A DNA stretch of 64,000 bases from Candidatus Lightella neohaematopini (GTDB lineage Bacteria > Pseudomonadota > Gammaproteobacteria > Enterobacterales > Enterobacteriaceae). The notes below the pieces were generated by a model, which saw nothing but the letters and a program-made list of their open reading frames with translations, searched no databases and had not been told where the DNA came from. This document shows positions 40,993 through 52,076 of this stretch, one piece after another (position 1 is the stretch's first letter; each line of letters opens with the position of its first letter). Both the position numbers and the translations under genes were made by a program. The stretch lies in assembly GCA_025728545.1 (NCBI GenBank), contig JAOBJL010000003.1:1-64000 (forward strand), read 5' to 3'.

Positions 40993-42798
40993 ATGTATAT
41001 ACTAAAATTAATATTTATTTTACCAATTAAAATTATTTGGAATACGTTAAATTTTATTAGAAAATTTTTACATAATTTATTTTTATTATTTTTAATCATC
41101 GCTGGAACAATATTATATTGTAATGTTAATGGTTTATTCTTAAATAAATATAAAGGAGCATTAGTTGTTAACTTAAAGGGAGACATCATTGATAAACCGA
41201 TAAGTATGGGAAATTTTAATAATATTAAAAATATGATTTTTAATAACAAAAAAACAAACTCTTTATATGACATTACATATGCTATACGTAAAGCAAAACA
41301 AGACAATAATATTAGTGGTCTAGTATTAGATTTAGATGATTTAGTTAACGTTGATCTAGTATCTTTAAGATATCTAGGAAAAATTTTAAAGGAATTTTCT
41401 AATGTTGGAAAACCAATATATGCTATTGGTAATAATTATAATCAAATACAGTATTATTTAGCTAGTTTTGCAAATAAAATTTATTTAATTAATGGTGGAT
41501 TCGTTAATATTAATGGTATTTCTATAAATAATTATTACTATAAATCATTACTTAATAAAATAAAATTTAATAGTTACATATTTAGAGTTGGTAAATATAA
41601 ATCAGCTGTAGAGCCATTTTTTAGAGACAATATGTCAAATGATGTAAAAGTTTTTAATAAAAATTTAATTAATAATATTTGGAAAATTTACTTAAAAGAT
41701 ATAATAAATAATAGACATATTAGTAAAGACCAATTATATCCTAATATAGTTAGTACTATATTAGAATTAGAAAAAGATAATAATATATCTAAATTTGCAT
41801 TAAAACATAAATTAGTAGATAAAATTGTATCATATGATAATTTTGAAAAATTAATGATTAATATTTTTGGTTATAATAAAAAAAATAAAACTTATAACTG
41901 TATCAGTATATATAATTATCATATAAATAATCAAATGAATAAAGTAAATAATAAAATTGCAGTAATTTTTATTAATGGTATTTTAATTAATGATAAGACA
42001 TCATCTTATAAAGATATAATTAAATATATTAATTATGCTCGTTTAGATAATAGTATAAAGTCAATATTATTAAGAATAAATAGTCCTGGTGGTAGTGTTT
42101 ATATATCAGAATTAATTAGGGCTGCATTAGAAAGAGTACATACAACTACTAATAAACCAATTATTGTTTCTATGGGAAATATTGATGCTTCTGGTGGTTA
42201 TTGGATATCTACAGCTGCTGATTATATTATTGCTGATTCTAGTACTATAACCGGATCAATTGGTGTTTTTAGCGTAATTAATACTATGGAAAACTTATTA
42301 GATTATATCGGTGTACATAAGGATGGTGTATCGAATTCAATATTACCTGATATATCAATAAGTAAAAAATTACCATTAGAAACAATTAAATTAATAAGAA
42401 TTAATACACAATTTATATACAATAAATTTATTAGCTTAGTATCTAAATCAAGACATAAATCATTAAATGAAATTAATTATATTAGTCAAGGACATGTATG
42501 GTATGGTTGTGATGCTGTAAAATATGGATTAGTAGATCAAATAGGAGATTTTGATGATGCTATTAATAAAGCAGCTAGTTTAGCAAAAATAAAAAATTTT
42601 CAGTTAACGTGGTTTACTAATGACAATACTAATTTAATGAATATATTATTTAATAATATATATAACATGTTTATAAAAATATTAGTACGATATCTACCAG
42701 ACTATACTATTATTAATAATAGTAGTATAGACAATAATTTAACAATTGATAAAAATTATTATGCTTTATATTTACAGCATAATATGTCTATGATGTAA
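40993..42798 (+). CDS. sppA: Signal peptide peptidase A (protease IV)
   Basis: Membrane-anchored serine protease that degrades cleaved signal peptides. One N-terminal membrane helix (about 26-46) is followed by two related S49 domains. The catalytic Lys lies in FRVGKYKSAVEPF of the first domain and the nucleophilic Ser in DASGGYWIS of the second. It has 601 residues against 618 in E. coli. No strong Shine-Dalgarno. It functions downstream of LepB and Sec export, both of which have genes in this window. Confidence 0.95.
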   Translation: MYILKLIFILPIKIIWNTLNFIRKFLHNLFLLFLIIAGTILYCNVNGLFLNKYKGALVVNLKGDIIDKPISMGNFNNIKNMIFNNKKTNSLYDITYAIRKAKQDNNISGLVLDLDDLVNVDLVSLRYLGKILKEFSNVGKPIYAIGNNYNQIQYYLASFANKIYLINGGFVNINGISINNYYYKSLLNKIKFNSYIFRVGKYKSAVEPFFRDNMSNDVKVFNKNLINNIWKIYLKDIINNRHISKDQLYPNIVSTILELEKDNNISKFALKHKLVDKIVSYDNFEKLMINIFGYNKKNKTYNCISIYNYHINNQMNKVNNKIAVIFINGILINDKTSSYKDIIKYINYARLDNSIKSILLRINSPGGSVYISELIRAALERVHTTTNKPIIVSMGNIDASGGYWISTAADYIIADSSTITGSIGVFSVINTMENLLDYIGVHKDGVSNSILPDISISKKLPLETIKLIRINTQFIYNKFISLVSKSRHKSLNEINYISQGHVWYGCDAVKYGLVDQIGDFDDAINKAASLAKIKNFQLTWFTNDNTNLMNILFNNIYNMFIKILVRYLPDYTIINNSSIDNNLTIDKNYYALYLQHNMSMM

Positions 42799-43553
42799 TA
42801 ATAATTTTTTATTTTTAATAAATTTATAAGTAATATTATAAATAATTATTAAAAAAATAATTTTAACAAGGTTATTAGAACTTTATTTTATTTATTATTA
42901 AATATAAAACAATAATATATAGTTATATTAATACTAATTCAGTACATATTAATTTAATATTTTAAATTAATGATAAGAATATTTTTTATCATTAATATAT
43001 AATATTAATTTTATTATATAACTCACTAGATTAACCTTTTAATTAAAGGAGATACCTAAATAAATATTATTTATTATTAATAATATAATTACTATTAATA
43101 TTAAAGATAATATTGAATATATATTATATAATAATAAGATTATATTAGGTTTTTTTGTTGTACTATATTATTAATATTAATAGATAATAGTTTTTATATT
43201 AAAAAAGTAACATTACTATCATGGATTAAATTATTGCCAGATAAAATATTATTAATAATTATTCATATAAAAAATTTGCGATAAGTAAATGTATCAAAAA
43301 ATATTAATTTTTTCATTATTATGCAGTGTAATAAATAAAAAAAAATTAAGAGATAAAATAATATGGAGTACTCATTAGTATCATTACAATATGTTTATAA
43401 TATTGTTTATTGAATATCAAATATAATAAATTTAAAAAAATATTTTAGTTGTTAATTTTATTTGAAATGGCATTAATTATTTATTTTGATATAAAATTAC
43501 TAGTATTACAAAAAAATAAAATTCATAAACTAAATTCAATAAAATTAATTAAT
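42799..43553. other. 755-base intergenic region between sppA and guaA
   Basis: Both flanking genes read into this region. I find no open frame with a family match. One stretch (about 43200-43265) reads VTLLSWIKLLPDKILL in one frame before stops; it looks protein-like but I cannot name it. A CCTTT/AAAGG inverted repeat with AAAGGAGAT occurs at 43035-43052 with no gene behind it. It is most simply the remains of one or more deleted genes. Confidence 0.5.
42966..42996 (+). repeat. Perfect 11-bp inverted repeat downstream of sppA
   Basis: ATTAATGATAA (42966-42976) and TTATCATTAAT (42986-42996) form an 11-base-pair stem with a nine-base loop. It could be a bidirectional transcript end for sppA. 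No T-run follows, so a functional terminator is uncertain. Confidence 0.4.
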
Positions 43554-45104
43554 CTATTCCCATTCTATGGTAGAAGGTGGTTTGTCGGAAATATCATATA
43601 CTACTCTCGATATTTCATTAATTTCATTTAATATTCTGTTCGATATTTTATGTAATAAATTATAAGGAATTTTTACCCATTTAGCTGTCATAAAATCACT
43701 AGTATTTATTGCACGTAAAGATAATACTAGATCGTATCTACGACAATCACCTATTATACCAACAGATTTAATTGGTAATAGTACAGTAAATGCTTGATCA
43801 ATTCTGTAATAAAAATTACTATTTTTTAATTCTTCGATAAATATATTATCTGCTAATCTTAATAATTTACATAGATTAGCATTAACTTTTCCTATAATTC
43901 TTATAGCTAATCCAGGACCTGGAAACGGATAACGGTACAAAATATTATATGGTATATTCATTTTTAACCCTAATTTACGCACCTCATCCTTAAATAACTT
44001 TTTTATTGGTTCTAATAATTTTAATGTAATATTACTTGGTAATCCACCAACATTATGATGAGATTTTATTTTATTTTTAGATTCAATAATATCTGAATAA
44101 ATTGTACCCTGAGCAAGCCATTTAACATTACTAAAATTAGTAGATTGCTCTAAAAATATATCTATAAATATTTTTCCAATAATTTTACGTTTTTCTTCTG
44201 CATCATCAATATTAGATAAAGCATAAAAAAATCTATTTTTTGCGTTAATAAAAATAGTATTTAAATTAAAATTTTTACTAACTAATGTTACCAATTTATA
44301 TTCATCTAATCTAAGTAAACCATTATCAATAAATATACAAATTAATCTTTTCCCAATAATACTATTTATTATAATAGCTGTTACTAAAGAATCTATTCCT
44401 CCAGATAATCCTAAAATTACTTTATCATTATTTTTTACCAAATTATTAATACTACTAATAATAGTATTATTAATATTATTAATATTCCAATCAGGAATGC
44501 AATTACATATATTAAATATAAATCTTTTAATTAAACTAATACCACATTTAGTGTGTGATACTTCTGGATGAAATTGTAATCCATATATTTTATTTTTTTC
44601 ATCTGCAATAATAGCATTTTTACATTTATCATTACCAGCAATAACAGTAAAACCATCTGGAATTTTAGTAACGACATCATTATGACTCATCCAAACATCT
44701 AAAAATTCAAAACCATTATTACTAACTCTATCATAAATATTATTTGTTAATTTACTATAATTTTTAATTACAATACGAGATAGTCCAAATTCTCTACAAT
44801 TAATAATATTTTCTACATTTCCTCCTAATATTTTAACTATAAGTTGCATACCATAACATATTCCTAATATTGGTATATTAATATTTAAAATCTTATTAGA
44901 TAACATTGGTCCGTTATTCAATACACTATGAGAACTACCGGATAAAATAATACCATTGGGATTAATATTATATATTTTGTTTACAGATATATTATTACAA
45001 TCATATATTTCGCAATATACTTTTAGCTTTCTTAATATTTTAAATATCAACATAGTATATTGCGAATTAAAATCAATTATAATAATACAGTTATTATTTT
45101 TCAT
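43554..45104 (-). CDS. guaA: GMP synthase (glutamine-hydrolysing)
   Basis: Converts XMP to GMP. An N-terminal class I glutamine amidotransferase domain has the nucleophilic Cys in LGICYGMQ (about 80) and the His-Glu pair in QFHPEVSHT (about 180). The ATP pyrophosphatase domain has the P-loop ILGLSGGIDSLV. The dimerisation domain ends DKPPSTIEWE as in E. coli. It has 516 residues (525). guaB is not beside it. Confidence 0.96.
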   Translation of the reverse strand: MKNNNCIIIIDFNSQYTMLIFKILRKLKVYCEIYDCNNISVNKIYNINPNGIILSGSSHSVLNNGPMLSNKILNINIPILGICYGMQLIVKILGGNVENIINCREFGLSRIVIKNYSKLTNNIYDRVSNNGFEFLDVWMSHNDVVTKIPDGFTVIAGNDKCKNAIIADEKNKIYGLQFHPEVSHTKCGISLIKRFIFNICNCIPDWNINNINNTIISSINNLVKNNDKVILGLSGGIDSLVTAIIINSIIGKRLICIFIDNGLLRLDEYKLVTLVSKNFNLNTIFINAKNRFFYALSNIDDAEEKRKIIGKIFIDIFLEQSTNFSNVKWLAQGTIYSDIIESKNKIKSHHNVGGLPSNITLKLLEPIKKLFKDEVRKLGLKMNIPYNILYRYPFPGPGLAIRIIGKVNANLCKLLRLADNIFIEELKNSNFYYRIDQAFTVLLPIKSVGIIGDCRRYDLVLSLRAINTSDFMTAKWVKIPYNLLHKISNRILNEINEISRVVYDISDKPPSTIEWE

Positions 45105-45233
45105 ATGCTTAAATTAATTTATGATATACTAACATGTTAGAATAAATATAAGTATTATATCATAGTATAATTATAACAATACATTAATTTTTATATAGAT
45201 TCATATATTTCTAATTAAAAAAATATTAATAAA

Positions 45234-46628
45234 ATGACAAAATTAGTAGATATAGTTTTAATTGGTAGTGGTATTATTAGCACATCATTAGCTATATTAA
45301 TTAATATACTAGAACCTAATTGGATAATACATATGTATGAAAAATTACCTGATATAGCATGTGAAAGTACTAATGTTTGGCATAATTCCGGTACAGGTCA
45401 TGCAGGTTATTGTGAACTAAATTATACTCCTAAATTATCTAATAATGAAGTTAATATTTTAAATGCATTAAAAATTAATAAATTATTTAATACATCAATA
45501 AAATTTTGGTCATTCTTAGCAAAAGAAAAGATACTAGATTATAATAAAGTAATTTATAATATACCACATATTAGCTTCGTTGTAGGTGATAATAATGTTA
45601 ATTTTCTTTATAAAAGATTTAATAAATTAATTAAATATAAACCATTTAATAATATGCAGTATTCTAGTAAGTTTAGTAAATTAAATAAGTGGATTCCATT
45701 AATAATGGATGGTCGTGATAAATCACAGAAAGTTGCTGCAACAATGATAGAACATGGAACTGATATTAATTTTAGTGAAATTACTAGACAAATATTAACT
45801 TTTTTAAGAAAAAAAAATAATTTTCATTTATATTTAAAACATACTGTTATAAATATTTTTAATAGAAATTATTACTGGGATATTTACATTAAAAATAATG
45901 ATTTTAATTATACTTATATAGTTCCTACTAAATATATATTCATTGGTTGTGGTGGAGCTACATTACTATTATTACAAAAAGCAAATATAATAAATAAAAG
46001 TGATTATGCAGGTTTTCCAATTAGTAGTCAATTTTTAATAAATAAAAATAATAGTATTGTTAAACAACATTGGGCAAAAGTATATGGTTCAGTAATTAAT
46101 AACTATATTCCTATCTCAGTACCTCATATGGATGCAAGAATAATTAATGGAAAAAAATTTTTATTATTTGGCCCGTTTGCTATTTTAAGTACTAAATTTC
46201 TTAAATATGGTTCTTACTTTGACTGGTTTAAATCAATTAAAATAAATAATATTAAATTAATTTTACATGCTGGAATAAATAATATTCATTTAGTGAAATA
46301 TCTATTACATCAATCTTTAATGTCAAAATCTAGTAAAATTAATTTATTAAAATATTATTACCCAAAAGTAAATCCCGATGATTGGAATCTTATTAAGGCT
46401 GGACAACGAGTACAAATTATAAAAAATACAGTTAATAGTTACAATAAATTAATTTTTGGGAATGAAATAATTCATTCGTCAGATTATTCATTAACAGCTA
46501 TATTAGGAGCTTCACCAGGAGCATCAACTTCAGTATCATTAGCATTAAAATTATTAAAAATAATGTTTAAAAATAATAATTATTATCAAAATAATTGGAA
46601 AGATAAATTAAAATTAATTCTATTATAA
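45234..46628 (+). CDS. mqo: Malate:quinone oxidoreductase
   Basis: Peripheral membrane flavoprotein oxidising malate to oxaloacetate and reducing quinone. The FAD-binding GSGIIS is at 11-16, with HNSGTGHAGYCELNYTP, GRDKSQKVAATMIEHGTD and the C-terminal AGQRVQIIK and LGASPGASTS blocks all present. It has 464 residues. It lacks the N-terminal leader and the variable C-terminal extension of E. coli Mqo (548), but the catalytic body is whole. With PutA it forms a second quinone-reducing entry point. It converges on der with 13 bases between them. Confidence 0.94.
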   Translation: MTKLVDIVLIGSGIISTSLAILINILEPNWIIHMYEKLPDIACESTNVWHNSGTGHAGYCELNYTPKLSNNEVNILNALKINKLFNTSIKFWSFLAKEKILDYNKVIYNIPHISFVVGDNNVNFLYKRFNKLIKYKPFNNMQYSSKFSKLNKWIPLIMDGRDKSQKVAATMIEHGTDINFSEITRQILTFLRKKNNFHLYLKHTVINIFNRNYYWDIYIKNNDFNYTYIVPTKYIFIGCGGATLLLLQKANIINKSDYAGFPISSQFLINKNNSIVKQHWAKVYGSVINNYIPISVPHMDARIINGKKFLLFGPFAILSTKFLKYGSYFDWFKSIKINNIKLILHAGINNIHLVKYLLHQSLMSKSSKINLLKYYYPKVNPDDWNLIKAGQRVQIIKNTVNSYNKLIFGNEIIHSSDYSLTAILGASPGASTSVSLALKLLKIMFKNNNYYQNNWKDKLKLILL

Positions 46629-46641
46629 CAATAGAATAATT

Positions 46642-47961
46642 TTATTTATTATTAATAAATTTAATATAAATTGAGGTACCTAAAATATTTAAAGTACGTT
46701 GAAAATAGTTCGTTAAATATCTTTTATAAGATTTACTTAAAAGGTATGTACGTGTCCCATATATATTAATAATTATTGGACTATAATTACTAATATAAGC
46801 ATATTTTAATTTTATTAATTTATCTCTACAAGTTGGATAATAATTGTTAATTGCATCGTATAATATATTATTAACATATCTGGTTTTAAATACTAAACTA
46901 TTCATTTTATTAATTTTATTAATAAGTTTGAATAAACTATCAAAGTTCTGATTATACAATGCAGAAATAAATAAAATTTTAATAAATTTAACAAAATTTA
47001 ATTGATTAGTAACATTAAATTTAATTTCGTCTAAATCATTATAAATATCACATTTATTAATAATAATTATTATTGGTATATTTTTTTTTACTATTAATTT
47101 AACTAAAGATAAATCATAATGACTAATTTTTTTATCTACTAGACATATAATATGCAATGTTACATTTGTATATTTAATCGTATTAAATATAGTTTTACTA
47201 ATATCAGTAACTAATGATTTCTTATTTTTAAGAAGAAGATAATTTTTATTTATTCCTACACTATCAGTGATTTCATAATTAAAACCATTATAAATAATAT
47301 CACTAGTAATATTATTTCTTGTTGTTCCAGGAATATTAGAAACTAATACACGATGTTTATTTAATAACTTATTTACTAACGTAGATTTACCAACATTAGG
47401 TTGTCCAAAAATAAATACTTTAATTTTATTAATACTACTATTAATATTTAAACATGATGTTAATTTATTTTTATATTTATTAATTATTAATTCTAATATT
47501 GATAATAACTGATTTATATTCTTATTAATGGCAGATACTTTACATAGTAAACTACTTACTCCTAAAGAGTAAAATTTATTTGTTATAATATCACTAGTAA
47601 TATCAATTTTATTAACTACTATTATAACTTCTTTTTTAAGAGATTTAATTATTTTAGCAATATAAGTATCATCATTAGTTATTTCTACTGTTCCATCAAC
47701 AAGAAATAATATTACTGTAGTACGTTTTAATAAAAATATAGATTGTTGTGTAATTTTATATTCTAAACTACTACTATTAGTGGTACTATATATACCACCA
47801 GTATCTACTACTGTAATAGTAATATTATTAATTTTAGTATAACCATAAATATAATCACTAGTAAAACCTGGATAGTTGTTAACTAATGATAATTTTTTAT
47901 TTATTAAAACATTAAACAATGTAGATTTCCCAACATTATTTCGTCCTACCAAAGTTATCAT
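46642..47961 (-). CDS. der: Der double-GTPase (EngA)
   Basis: Ribosome-assembly GTPase with two tandem G domains and a C-terminal KH-like domain. G domain 1 starts VGRNNVGKSTLFN at about 5 (most relatives have GRPNVGKS) and G domain 2 has FGQPNVGKSTLVN at about 190. DTGG and NKID, then DSVG and NKCD, follow in each. It has 439 residues against 490; the linker and tail are shortened. It is downstream of bamB as in E. coli. Confidence 0.94.
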   Translation of the reverse strand: MITLVGRNNVGKSTLFNVLINKKLSLVNNYPGFTSDYIYGYTKINNITITVVDTGGIYSTTNSSSLEYKITQQSIFLLKRTTVILFLVDGTVEITNDDTYIAKIIKSLKKEVIIVVNKIDITSDIITNKFYSLGVSSLLCKVSAINKNINQLLSILELIINKYKNKLTSCLNINSSINKIKVFIFGQPNVGKSTLVNKLLNKHRVLVSNIPGTTRNNITSDIIYNGFNYEITDSVGINKNYLLLKNKKSLVTDISKTIFNTIKYTNVTLHIICLVDKKISHYDLSLVKLIVKKNIPIIIIINKCDIYNDLDEIKFNVTNQLNFVKFIKILFISALYNQNFDSLFKLINKINKMNSLVFKTRYVNNILYDAINNYYPTCRDKLIKLKYAYISNYSPIIINIYGTRTYLLSKSYKRYLTNYFQRTLNILGTSIYIKFINNK

Positions 47962-47992
47962 AATTAATACAAATTAAAGTTTTATAATTATT

Positions 47993-49144
47993 TTAATATT
48001 TAAAATTAATAACAATATTTATTATTTGATTATTAGATAATATAAGAAAGTTACTTTTTTTAATTAGAAACATTTTATTAATATTCAAATTTTTTATTTG
48101 TGCATAGTAAATCATATTACTTTTAAGTATATTAAAAATATAAATATTACCATAACAATTACTAATTAATAAAAAATGTTTATACATCAAAAATACTATT
48201 ACGTTATGTAAATATATCTTTTTTTGCAACCAAATAATATTACCAGTAAATATATTTACAGATATTAAGTTATATTGATTATCAATACAATAAATATAAT
48301 TATTATAATATAACAAGTTACTTACTACACAAATTTTAATAAACCATAATATTTTTCCAGAATACAAATTCAATGCTATTAAATTATTATTTATATCAAT
48401 ACTATAGATTATATTATTTACAATTATTGGTTTAATTTGATCATAAAATGTATTAACCACTTTATTTGTAGTTACCATAGTATATCTTTGCCAAATTATA
48501 TTACCTTGATCTAACGATATAGCAATAATAATACCATTATTACTAAAAATAACAATTATTCCAAAAAACGTTATTGGAGCAATAGTATCATTATTTAATA
48601 ATATTACATGATTATAAAAACTTGTTACCCATTTAGTAGTACCATTATTTTCATTAATAGCTTGTAATGTATTATTGCTACATACTATTAGTAAATGATT
48701 AGCTAATAACAAGTAAGATATAATAGGCATAACGATTACAGTATGCCATATTAAAACACCATGATTTATATTAATTGCATAAATTTCTGCCTGATTGGTA
48801 AGTAAATAAATATTATTATTAATTAAATATACTTTAGTTAATTTTAGATTATTAAATAATTTATGATGTATACAATAAAAAAAATTTTTTTTCCAAATTT
48901 CTTTACCATAATTAATATCTAGTACTTGAATAACTCCATTATTTTTAGCTATAACAATATATTTATTATTATTAATAATATCTAAAAAATTTTTTTTATG
49001 GTGAAAAATTATTTTCCATTTAATTGAATAATTATAATTACTAGTTAAATATGATTTATTATATCTATTAGTAACCATACAACTATTAAATGTTAATATA
49101 CTAATTATTAATATAAAAGCATAAAATAATTTATTCATATACAT
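47993..49144 (-). CDS. bamB: BamB, outer-membrane assembly lipoprotein
   Basis: Beta-propeller lipoprotein of the BAM complex. A signal peptide ends at the Cys of TFNSC (about residue 22), a slightly atypical lipobox. PQQ-like propeller repeats follow, with motifs such as GKEIWKKN, GVLIWHT, GTTKWVT, GNIIWQR and GKILWFI. It has 383 residues (392 in E. coli). An ATG two codons in is an alternative start. It sits between hisS and der as in E. coli, but yfgM is missing. bamE, another subunit, is frameshifted at the end of this window. Confidence 0.92.
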   Translation of the reverse strand: MYMNKLFYAFILIISILTFNSCMVTNRYNKSYLTSNYNYSIKWKIIFHHKKNFLDIINNNKYIVIAKNNGVIQVLDINYGKEIWKKNFFYCIHHKLFNNLKLTKVYLINNNIYLLTNQAEIYAININHGVLIWHTVIVMPIISYLLLANHLLIVCSNNTLQAINENNGTTKWVTSFYNHVILLNNDTIAPITFFGIIVIFSNNGIIIAISLDQGNIIWQRYTMVTTNKVVNTFYDQIKPIIVNNIIYSIDINNNLIALNLYSGKILWFIKICVVSNLLYYNNYIYCIDNQYNLISVNIFTGNIIWLQKKIYLHNVIVFLMYKHFLLISNCYGNIYIFNILKSNMIYYAQIKNLNINKMFLIKKSNFLILSNNQIINIVINFKY

Positions 49145-49219
49145 AAATTTTTTTATTATATTTGATTATTATTAGTATATAAATAAAATACTCTAGTTTA
49201 ATATATTAATATTAAAATA

Positions 49220-50488
49220 TTAATTATTATCAAATAATATTAATAATAGTTTAGATAAAATATTAGATTTTTTTATTATTTCTTTCTTATTATTAACTAA
49301 GTTTTCTAATATTAATTGATCAGATAACAACATATTATCTCCAATAATTATTAATGTCTTAGCTTTTAATTGATAAGCTTGTTTACGATATTTACTTATT
49401 TTGTTACAATAGAAGTCAACAACTAATTTTAACGATGGTATTGAATCTCGTAAATATTCAGATAGACTAACTGTTAAACTTTTTAATTTATTATCTACAT
49501 TTACTAAAAAAACATCAATTAAGAATTTATTATTTAATAATATATTATTTTTATTAATTAAAATAATTAAACGTTCTAAACCAATTGCGCATCCAATAGC
49601 AGGAATAGAATGATTACAATTAAAACTATTAACTAATAAATCATATCTACCACCACCACAAATAGCATTTTGTGCTCCTAAATTACTGGTAGTCCATTCA
49701 AATATTGTATCATTATAATAATCTAATCCTCTAACTAAATATGGATTAATATTATAAGATACATTCATATTGTTTAAATATTTTTGTAAATTCAAAAATC
49801 TATTATAAGATTTATTATCTAAATAATTTGTAATAAGTGGTACTTTCTTTAATGTTGATAAAGTTTTGTATTTTTCTAATAATCTCATAGGATTATTAAT
49901 AATATTATTATTAGTATTTTTTAATAACTTATTGTTTTGGAAAAATGTAATTAATTCTTTGTAGTATAGTTTACGTGTTTTTAAACAACCAATAGAATTA
50001 ATTTCTAATGATAAATACTTACTTAATCCTAATAATTTCCATATTCTAGAGATTAATAAAATTAATTCAATATCAATATAAGTATCTGCGTAACCAAATA
50101 CTTCTATGCCAATTTGGTGAAATTGTCTTAGTCTACCCATTTGTGGTTTTTCATAACGAAACATAGGCCCGTAATACCATAATCTTTGCTTATTGTATAA
50201 TAAACCATGTTCAATAATAGCTCTCACACAACTAGTAGTACCTTCTGGTCTTAATGATAAACTACAGCCATTCCGATCATAAAAATTGTACATTTCTTTA
50301 TTTACAATTAAACTATTATGACCAATAGCTCGATTAAACAATTTAGTTTTCTCAACTATAGGAAAACGAATTTCTTTATATCCATACTTTAACAAAGTAT
50401 CTTTTATTATATGTTCGATATATTGCCAAACAATAACATCTTTAGGTAAAAGATCATGCATACCTTTAACTGAATTAATACTTTTCAT
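49220..50488 (-). CDS. hisS: Histidyl-tRNA synthetase
   Basis: Class II synthetase for tRNA-His. It starts SVKGMHDLLP; motif 2 is FRYEKPQMGRLRQFHQIGIE; the His-specific loops LVRGLDYYNDTIFEW and GGGRYD are intact; motif 3 is PAIGCAIGLERL. The C-terminal anticodon domain is shortened and diverged. It has 422 residues (424 in E. coli). It lies five bases downstream of ispG. Confidence 0.96.
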   Translation of the reverse strand: MKSINSVKGMHDLLPKDVIVWQYIEHIIKDTLLKYGYKEIRFPIVEKTKLFNRAIGHNSLIVNKEMYNFYDRNGCSLSLRPEGTTSCVRAIIEHGLLYNKQRLWYYGPMFRYEKPQMGRLRQFHQIGIEVFGYADTYIDIELILLISRIWKLLGLSKYLSLEINSIGCLKTRKLYYKELITFFQNNKLLKNTNNNIINNPMRLLEKYKTLSTLKKVPLITNYLDNKSYNRFLNLQKYLNNMNVSYNINPYLVRGLDYYNDTIFEWTTSNLGAQNAICGGGRYDLLVNSFNCNHSIPAIGCAIGLERLIILINKNNILLNNKFLIDVFLVNVDNKLKSLTVSLSEYLRDSIPSLKLVVDFYCNKISKYRKQAYQLKAKTLIIIGDNMLLSDQLILENLVNNKKEIIKKSNILSKLLLILFDNN

Positions 50489-50493
50489 ATGAA

Positions 50494-51585
50494 TTATTTT
50501 ATATATGTATTAGTTTTGCTACGTACTATTAATTCTAAATAGTTAACAATATTATTATTTTCTATTTTATTAGGTTGTCTTATTCCATTAATATATAAAC
50601 TACTATTTTTTTTTCCTCCTACTACTCCAATATCTGATCTTAAAGCTTCTCCTAATCCATTAACTATACAACCAATAATAGAAACATTAATTGGTGTAGT
50701 AATATCTTGTAATCTTTTTTCCAAATTATTAACAATTTTAATAACATTAAATTCCTGTCTACAACACGTTGGACAGGTAATAAAATTTATACCCCGATAA
50801 CGTAAATGTAATGATCTTAAAATATCAAATGCTACTTTTACTTCATTTACTGGATCATCAGTAAGAGATACTCTTATAGTATCTCCTATACCTTCCATTA
50901 ATAATGTACCAACTCCAATTGCTGATTTAGTAATACCAATTCTAGTAGTACCTGTTTCAGTAACTCCAATATGTAATGGTTGATCAATTGATTGGGCAAC
51001 TAATTTGTAAGCTTTAATAGTAGTTAACACATCAGATGATTTGACACTAACTTTAAAATAACTAAAATTTAATTTATCAAAAATGTTAACTTGACGCATA
51101 ACTGATTCAAATAATACTTCTGCAGAAATAACTTTATTATATTTATTTCTTAATTCATATTCTAATGAACCAGAATTAACACCAATCCTAATAGGAATAT
51201 TATAATATTTAGCACAATCTACTAACATTTTAATTCTCCTAATATTTCCAATATTACCTGGGTTAATTCTTATACAATCAACTCCATATTCTGCTACTTT
51301 TAAAGCAATTCGATAGTCAAAATGTATATCTGCTACTAATGGTATATTTTTAGTACTAGATCTAATTTTTTTAAATGATTCTGCAGCATCCATACTTGGA
51401 ATAGATATACGAATAATATCTGCTCCATTAAGTTTTAATTTATTAATTTGATTAACTGTTTGTTTAACATCAAAAGTATTAGTATTGGTCATAGATTGTA
51501 CTGAAATTGGATAATCACTACCAACTGGAATATTACCTACATAAATACAACTAGATTTTCTTCTTTTGTTAAAAAACTTATTCAT
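50494..51585 (-). CDS. ispG: IspG, HMBPP synthase (4Fe-4S)
   Basis: Penultimate enzyme of the MEP isoprenoid pathway. It has a TIM barrel ([16 protein letters not shown] at the start) and an iron-sulphur domain. The three cluster Cys are in [10 protein letters not shown] and [12 protein letters not shown]. It has 363 residues (372 in E. coli). Its retention shows the MEP pathway is probably functional, which matters because ispB is lost. rlmN and rodZ, between ndk and ispG in E. coli, are absent. Confidence 0.96.
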   Translation of the reverse strand: MNKFFNKRRKSSCIYVGNIPVGSDYPISVQSMTNTNTFDVKQTVNQINKLKLNGADIIRISIPSMDAAESFKKIRSSTKNIPLVADIHFDYRIALKVAEYGVDCIRINPGNIGNIRRIKMLVDCAKYYNIPIRIGVNSGSLEYELRNKYNKVISAEVLFESVMRQVNIFDKLNFSYFKVSVKSSDVLTTIKAYKLVAQSIDQPLHIGVTETGTTRIGITKSAIGVGTLLMEGIGDTIRVSLTDDPVNEVKVAFDILRSLHLRYRGINFITCPTCCRQEFNVIKIVNNLEKRLQDITTPINVSIIGCIVNGLGEALRSDIGVVGGKKNSSLYINGIRQPNKIENNNIVNYLELIVRSKTNTYIK

Positions 51586-51632
51586 TAATTATTTGAATTA
51601 AAAATTATATGTTTTAAATATAAATATGATAT

Positions 51633-52070
51633 TTAAATAGATATATTATTTTTATATATCTCATCTTGTTTAAAAAAATAATATATTTCTCTATTAGCTG
51701 CTTCTTTTGAAGCAGATCCATGAATTGCATTTTCTGTAATACTATCAGCATAATCTTTTCTAATTGTACCAATAGCTGAATATACAGGGTTAGTATGACC
51801 AATAATTAATCTATTACGATTAATGGCATCATAGCCTTCTAAAATTAATAATACTACCGGATTAGAGATCATAAATTTCAATAAATCATTAAAAAATAAT
51901 TTATCTTTGTGTTCATTATATATAAACAACACTTGATGAAAATTTAATTTCATCATTTTTAATCCAACTACAAATAATTCATTATTTTCAAATCGCTTAA
52001 TAATATCACCAATAACATGCTTACTAATTGCATTAGGCTTAATAATGGATAGAGTATATTCTAATATCAT
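51633..52070 (-). CDS. ndk: Nucleoside diphosphate kinase
   Basis: Balances nucleoside triphosphate pools by phosphate transfer through a His. The catalytic His lies in NAIHGSAS and the start is TLSIIKPNAI. I choose ATG 52070: the AAGG Shine-Dalgarno is about eight bases upstream of it but almost touches the upstream ATG at 52076. It has 145 residues (143 in E. coli). Confidence 0.95.
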   Translation of the reverse strand: MILEYTLSIIKPNAISKHVIGDIIKRFENNELFVVGLKMMKLNFHQVLFIYNEHKDKLFFNDLLKFMISNPVVLLILEGYDAINRNRLIIGHTNPVYSAIGTIRKDYADSITENAIHGSASKEAANREIYYFFKQDEIYKNNISI

Positions 52071-52076
52071 AAACAT

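Noticed and set aside
43449..43631. 60-codon frame overlapping the end of guaA
   Set aside because: It overlaps the conserved guaA C-terminus on the other strand and looks like translated noncoding DNA.
51614..51802. 62-codon minus-strand frame overlapping ndk
   Set aside because: Same strand, different frame from intact ndk, without a Shine-Dalgarno or family match.
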